Shown piece after piece: positions 6,143-6,712 of a stretch of 6,712 nt of DNA. The notes beneath the pieces are model-generated. The model searched no databases. It saw only the letters and a program-made list of their open reading frames with translations, and was not told the DNA's origin. Source of the stretch: Actinomycetes bacterium (GTDB taxonomy: Bacteria > Actinomycetota > Actinomycetes > Actinomycetales > Microbacteriaceae). The stretch lies in contig JAEZSU010000301.1 of NCBI GenBank assembly GCA_023421635.1, forward strand, positions 1 to 6,712, read 5' to 3'. The stretch's first letter is position 1. Each line of letters begins with the position of its first letter. The position numbers were made by a program, and so were the translations under genes.

Positions 6143-6172
6143 CTGCCGAAAGCACCGGATCCGCAGTAACGT
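6143..6172 (+). promoter_or_regulatory. Candidate promoter of the Lrp-type regulator gene
   Basis: TAACGT (6167-6172) fits the TAnnnT -10 pattern. A weak CTGCCG lies at 6143-6148 with an 18-nt spacer as a possible -35. Transcription would begin near 6179, giving a leader of about 27 nt that includes the GGAG ribosome binding site. The palindrome CGGATCCG (6156-6163) lies inside the spacer. The prediction rests on pattern and spacing only. Confidence 0.35.
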
Positions 6173-6205
6173 GGGCGCCTCCACCCCCGAGCGATCGGAG
6201 CGCAT

Positions 6206-6664
6206 GTGCCCACCCGCGGCTGGATCGACGACACGTCCAAGCGCATCATCGAGCAGCTGCAGGAGAACGGCAGGCGCTCCTATGCCGAGATCGGCAAGGC
6301 CGTCGGGCTCAGCGAGGCGGCTGTCAGGCAGCGCGTGCAGCGCTTGACGGATGCCGGGGTGATGCAGATCGTCGCGGTGACCGACCCGCTGCAATTGGGC
6401 TTCCATCGGCAGGCGATGGTCGGCATCCGGGTCACCGGCGACGTGCGCGCGGTCGCCGAGCAGCTCGAGCGGCTCGAGGCGGTCGACTACCTCGTGCTCA
6501 CGGCGGGCAGCTTCGACATCATGGTCGAGGTGGTGTGCACCTCGGACGCCGACCTGCTCGACCTGTTGAACACCCGCATCCGCACCCTTCCGGGCGTGGT
6601 CACCGCGGAGGTGTTCGTGTACCTGGAGCTGCGCAAGCAGTCCTACGACTGGGGCACGGCGTAG
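6206..6664 (+). CDS. Lrp/AsnC-family transcriptional regulator
   Basis: A DNA-binding regulator of 152 aa, the standard Lrp/AsnC length. The N-terminal winged helix-turn-helix begins with IDDTSKRIIEQLQENGR (7-23) and has its HTH at about 25-48 (SYAEIGKAVGLSEAAVRQRV). The C-terminal RAM ligand-binding domain covers about 68-142, including the TAGSFDIMVEV loop (99-109) where amino-acid effectors usually bind between subunits. The GTG start at 6206 is preferred because GGAG (6197-6200) sits 5 nt upstream and the frame gives the full HTH domain. The ATG at 6204 is in another frame. It is divergent from the polyamine-type transporter, which makes that operon and itself its likely targets. The effector could be a polyamine, a breakdown product or an amino acid such as alanine; the sequence does not decide. 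The family assignment is firm and the regulon is inferred. Confidence 0.93.
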   Translation: MPTRGWIDDTSKRIIEQLQENGRRSYAEIGKAVGLSEAAVRQRVQRLTDAGVMQIVAVTDPLQLGFHRQAMVGIRVTGDVRAVAEQLERLEAVDYLVLTAGSFDIMVEVVCTSDADLLDLLNTRIRTLPGVVTAEVFVYLELRKQSYDWGTA

Positions 6665-6677
6665 CGGGGGTCGCTAC
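6661..6677. terminator. Small hairpin spanning the two convergent stop codons
   Basis: GTAGCG (6661-6666), loop GGGGT, and CGCTAC (6672-6677) form a perfect 6-bp stem. One arm contains the TAG of the Lrp-type gene and the other, on the minus strand, contains the TAG of the convergent gene. In the plus direction it is followed by TTCTTCTT, a partly U-rich run, so it may act as a weak terminator for the regulator gene. In the minus direction no U-run follows. Confidence 0.35.
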
Positions 6678-6712
6678 TTCTTCTTGGCCCGGCGCTGCGC
6701 CCGGTTCTGCGG
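6674..6712 (-). CDS. C-terminal tail of an unidentified convergent gene (partial)
   Basis: Reading leftward from the window edge the minus strand encodes PQNRAQRRAKKK followed by TAG at 6674-6676, with a gap of 9 nt to the stop of the Lrp-type gene. A lysine/arginine-rich tail with in-frame high-GC codons is typical of a real actinobacterial C-terminus, for example of a membrane or RNA-binding protein. Twelve residues are too few to name the protein. The gene continues beyond the window. Confidence 0.5.
   Translation of the reverse strand, partial: PQNRAQRRAKKK

Larger units (their letters stand above)
6018..6205. promoter_or_regulatory. Divergent promoter region between the transporter operon and the Lrp-type gene
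   Basis: These 188 bp between two genes read in opposite directions must carry promoters for both. Seen directly are the strong Shine-Dalgarno site of potD (GAGGAGA on minus, 6023-6029), the GGAG of the regulator gene (6197-6200), an AT-rich island at 6103-6124 and an 8-bp palindrome CGGATCCG (6156-6163). A weak potD -10 candidate is CAGGAT on minus (6062-6067), which would give a leader of about 38 nt, but it lacks a recognisable -35. Self- and neighbour-regulation from such a shared region is common for Lrp/AsnC proteins, and the same is inferred here. Confidence 0.6.

Noticed and set aside
6018..6155. Longer start of the binding protein at 6153-6155
   Set aside because: The ATG at 6015-6017 has a near-ideal Shine-Dalgarno site and places the Tat signal correctly. 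The extension would consume most of the divergent promoter region.
6061..6196. Six GATC sites in the divergent promoter region
   Set aside because: Spacing is irregular (14 to 35 nt) and GATC is common in this GC-rich coding style, so no methylation or origin function is suggested.
4866..6347. Long plus-strand open frame opposite the binding protein and running into the regulator gene
   Set aside because: It overlaps two well-supported genes and the divergent promoter region, and its composition is that of an antisense frame.
6204..6347. ATG at 6204 as start of the regulator gene
   Set aside because: It is in a different frame from the HTH-RAM protein. The overlapping GTG at 6206 is in frame and has the GGAG at suitable distance.

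Overview
The window is high-GC, densely coding DNA with 4-nt start/stop overlaps, GTG starts and short intergenic gaps. Together with the protein types this points to an actinobacterium, most likely Microbacteriaceae (Microbacterium-like). That placement is inferred from sequence style and remembered family resemblance, not from a search. I see no mobile element, CRISPR array, rRNA or tRNA.

Layout. Bases 1-58 hold nothing I can define. A small conserved uncharacterised protein (59-415, minus) lies downstream of an AlaA-type glutamate-pyruvate aminotransferase (476-1702, minus). Both genes lack a convincing Shine-Dalgarno site and have a TAnnnT hexamer 6-7 nt before the ATG, so both may be leaderless. 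Next comes a 169-bp gap (1703-1871) largely filled by a long nested palindrome (about 1774-1868), the most unusual non-coding structure here. A four-gene polyamine-type ABC transporter operon follows on the minus strand. In order of transcription it is the Tat-type lipoprotein binding protein (4791-6017), ATPase (3631-4794), first permease (2711-3628) and second permease (1872-2714). The genes overlap by 4 nt, are separated by 2 nt, then overlap by 4 nt, so they are one translationally coupled unit in PotF-G-H-I order. A 188-bp divergent promoter region (6018-6205) with an AT-rich dyad separates the operon from an Lrp/AsnC-family regulator (6206-6664, plus). The last bases carry the C-terminal tail of a convergent minus-strand gene (6674-6712), with a small hairpin across both stop codons.

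How it fits together. The binding protein would capture a spermidine- or putrescine-like amine at the outer face of the membrane, the two permeases form the channel and the ATPase drives uptake. The divergent Lrp-type protein is the natural candidate for controlling the operon and itself from the shared intergenic region. AlaA links the alanine and glutamate pools. Whether it is functionally tied to polyamine-nitrogen use is only suggested by proximity, since a 169-bp gap with its own likely promoter separates it from the transporter. No polyamine catabolic enzymes are visible, so this is an uptake and regulation module plus general amino-acid metabolism. I did not find evidence of a wholly new system. 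The nested palindrome, the divergent operator candidate and the altered binding site of the PotD-like protein are the points worth following.
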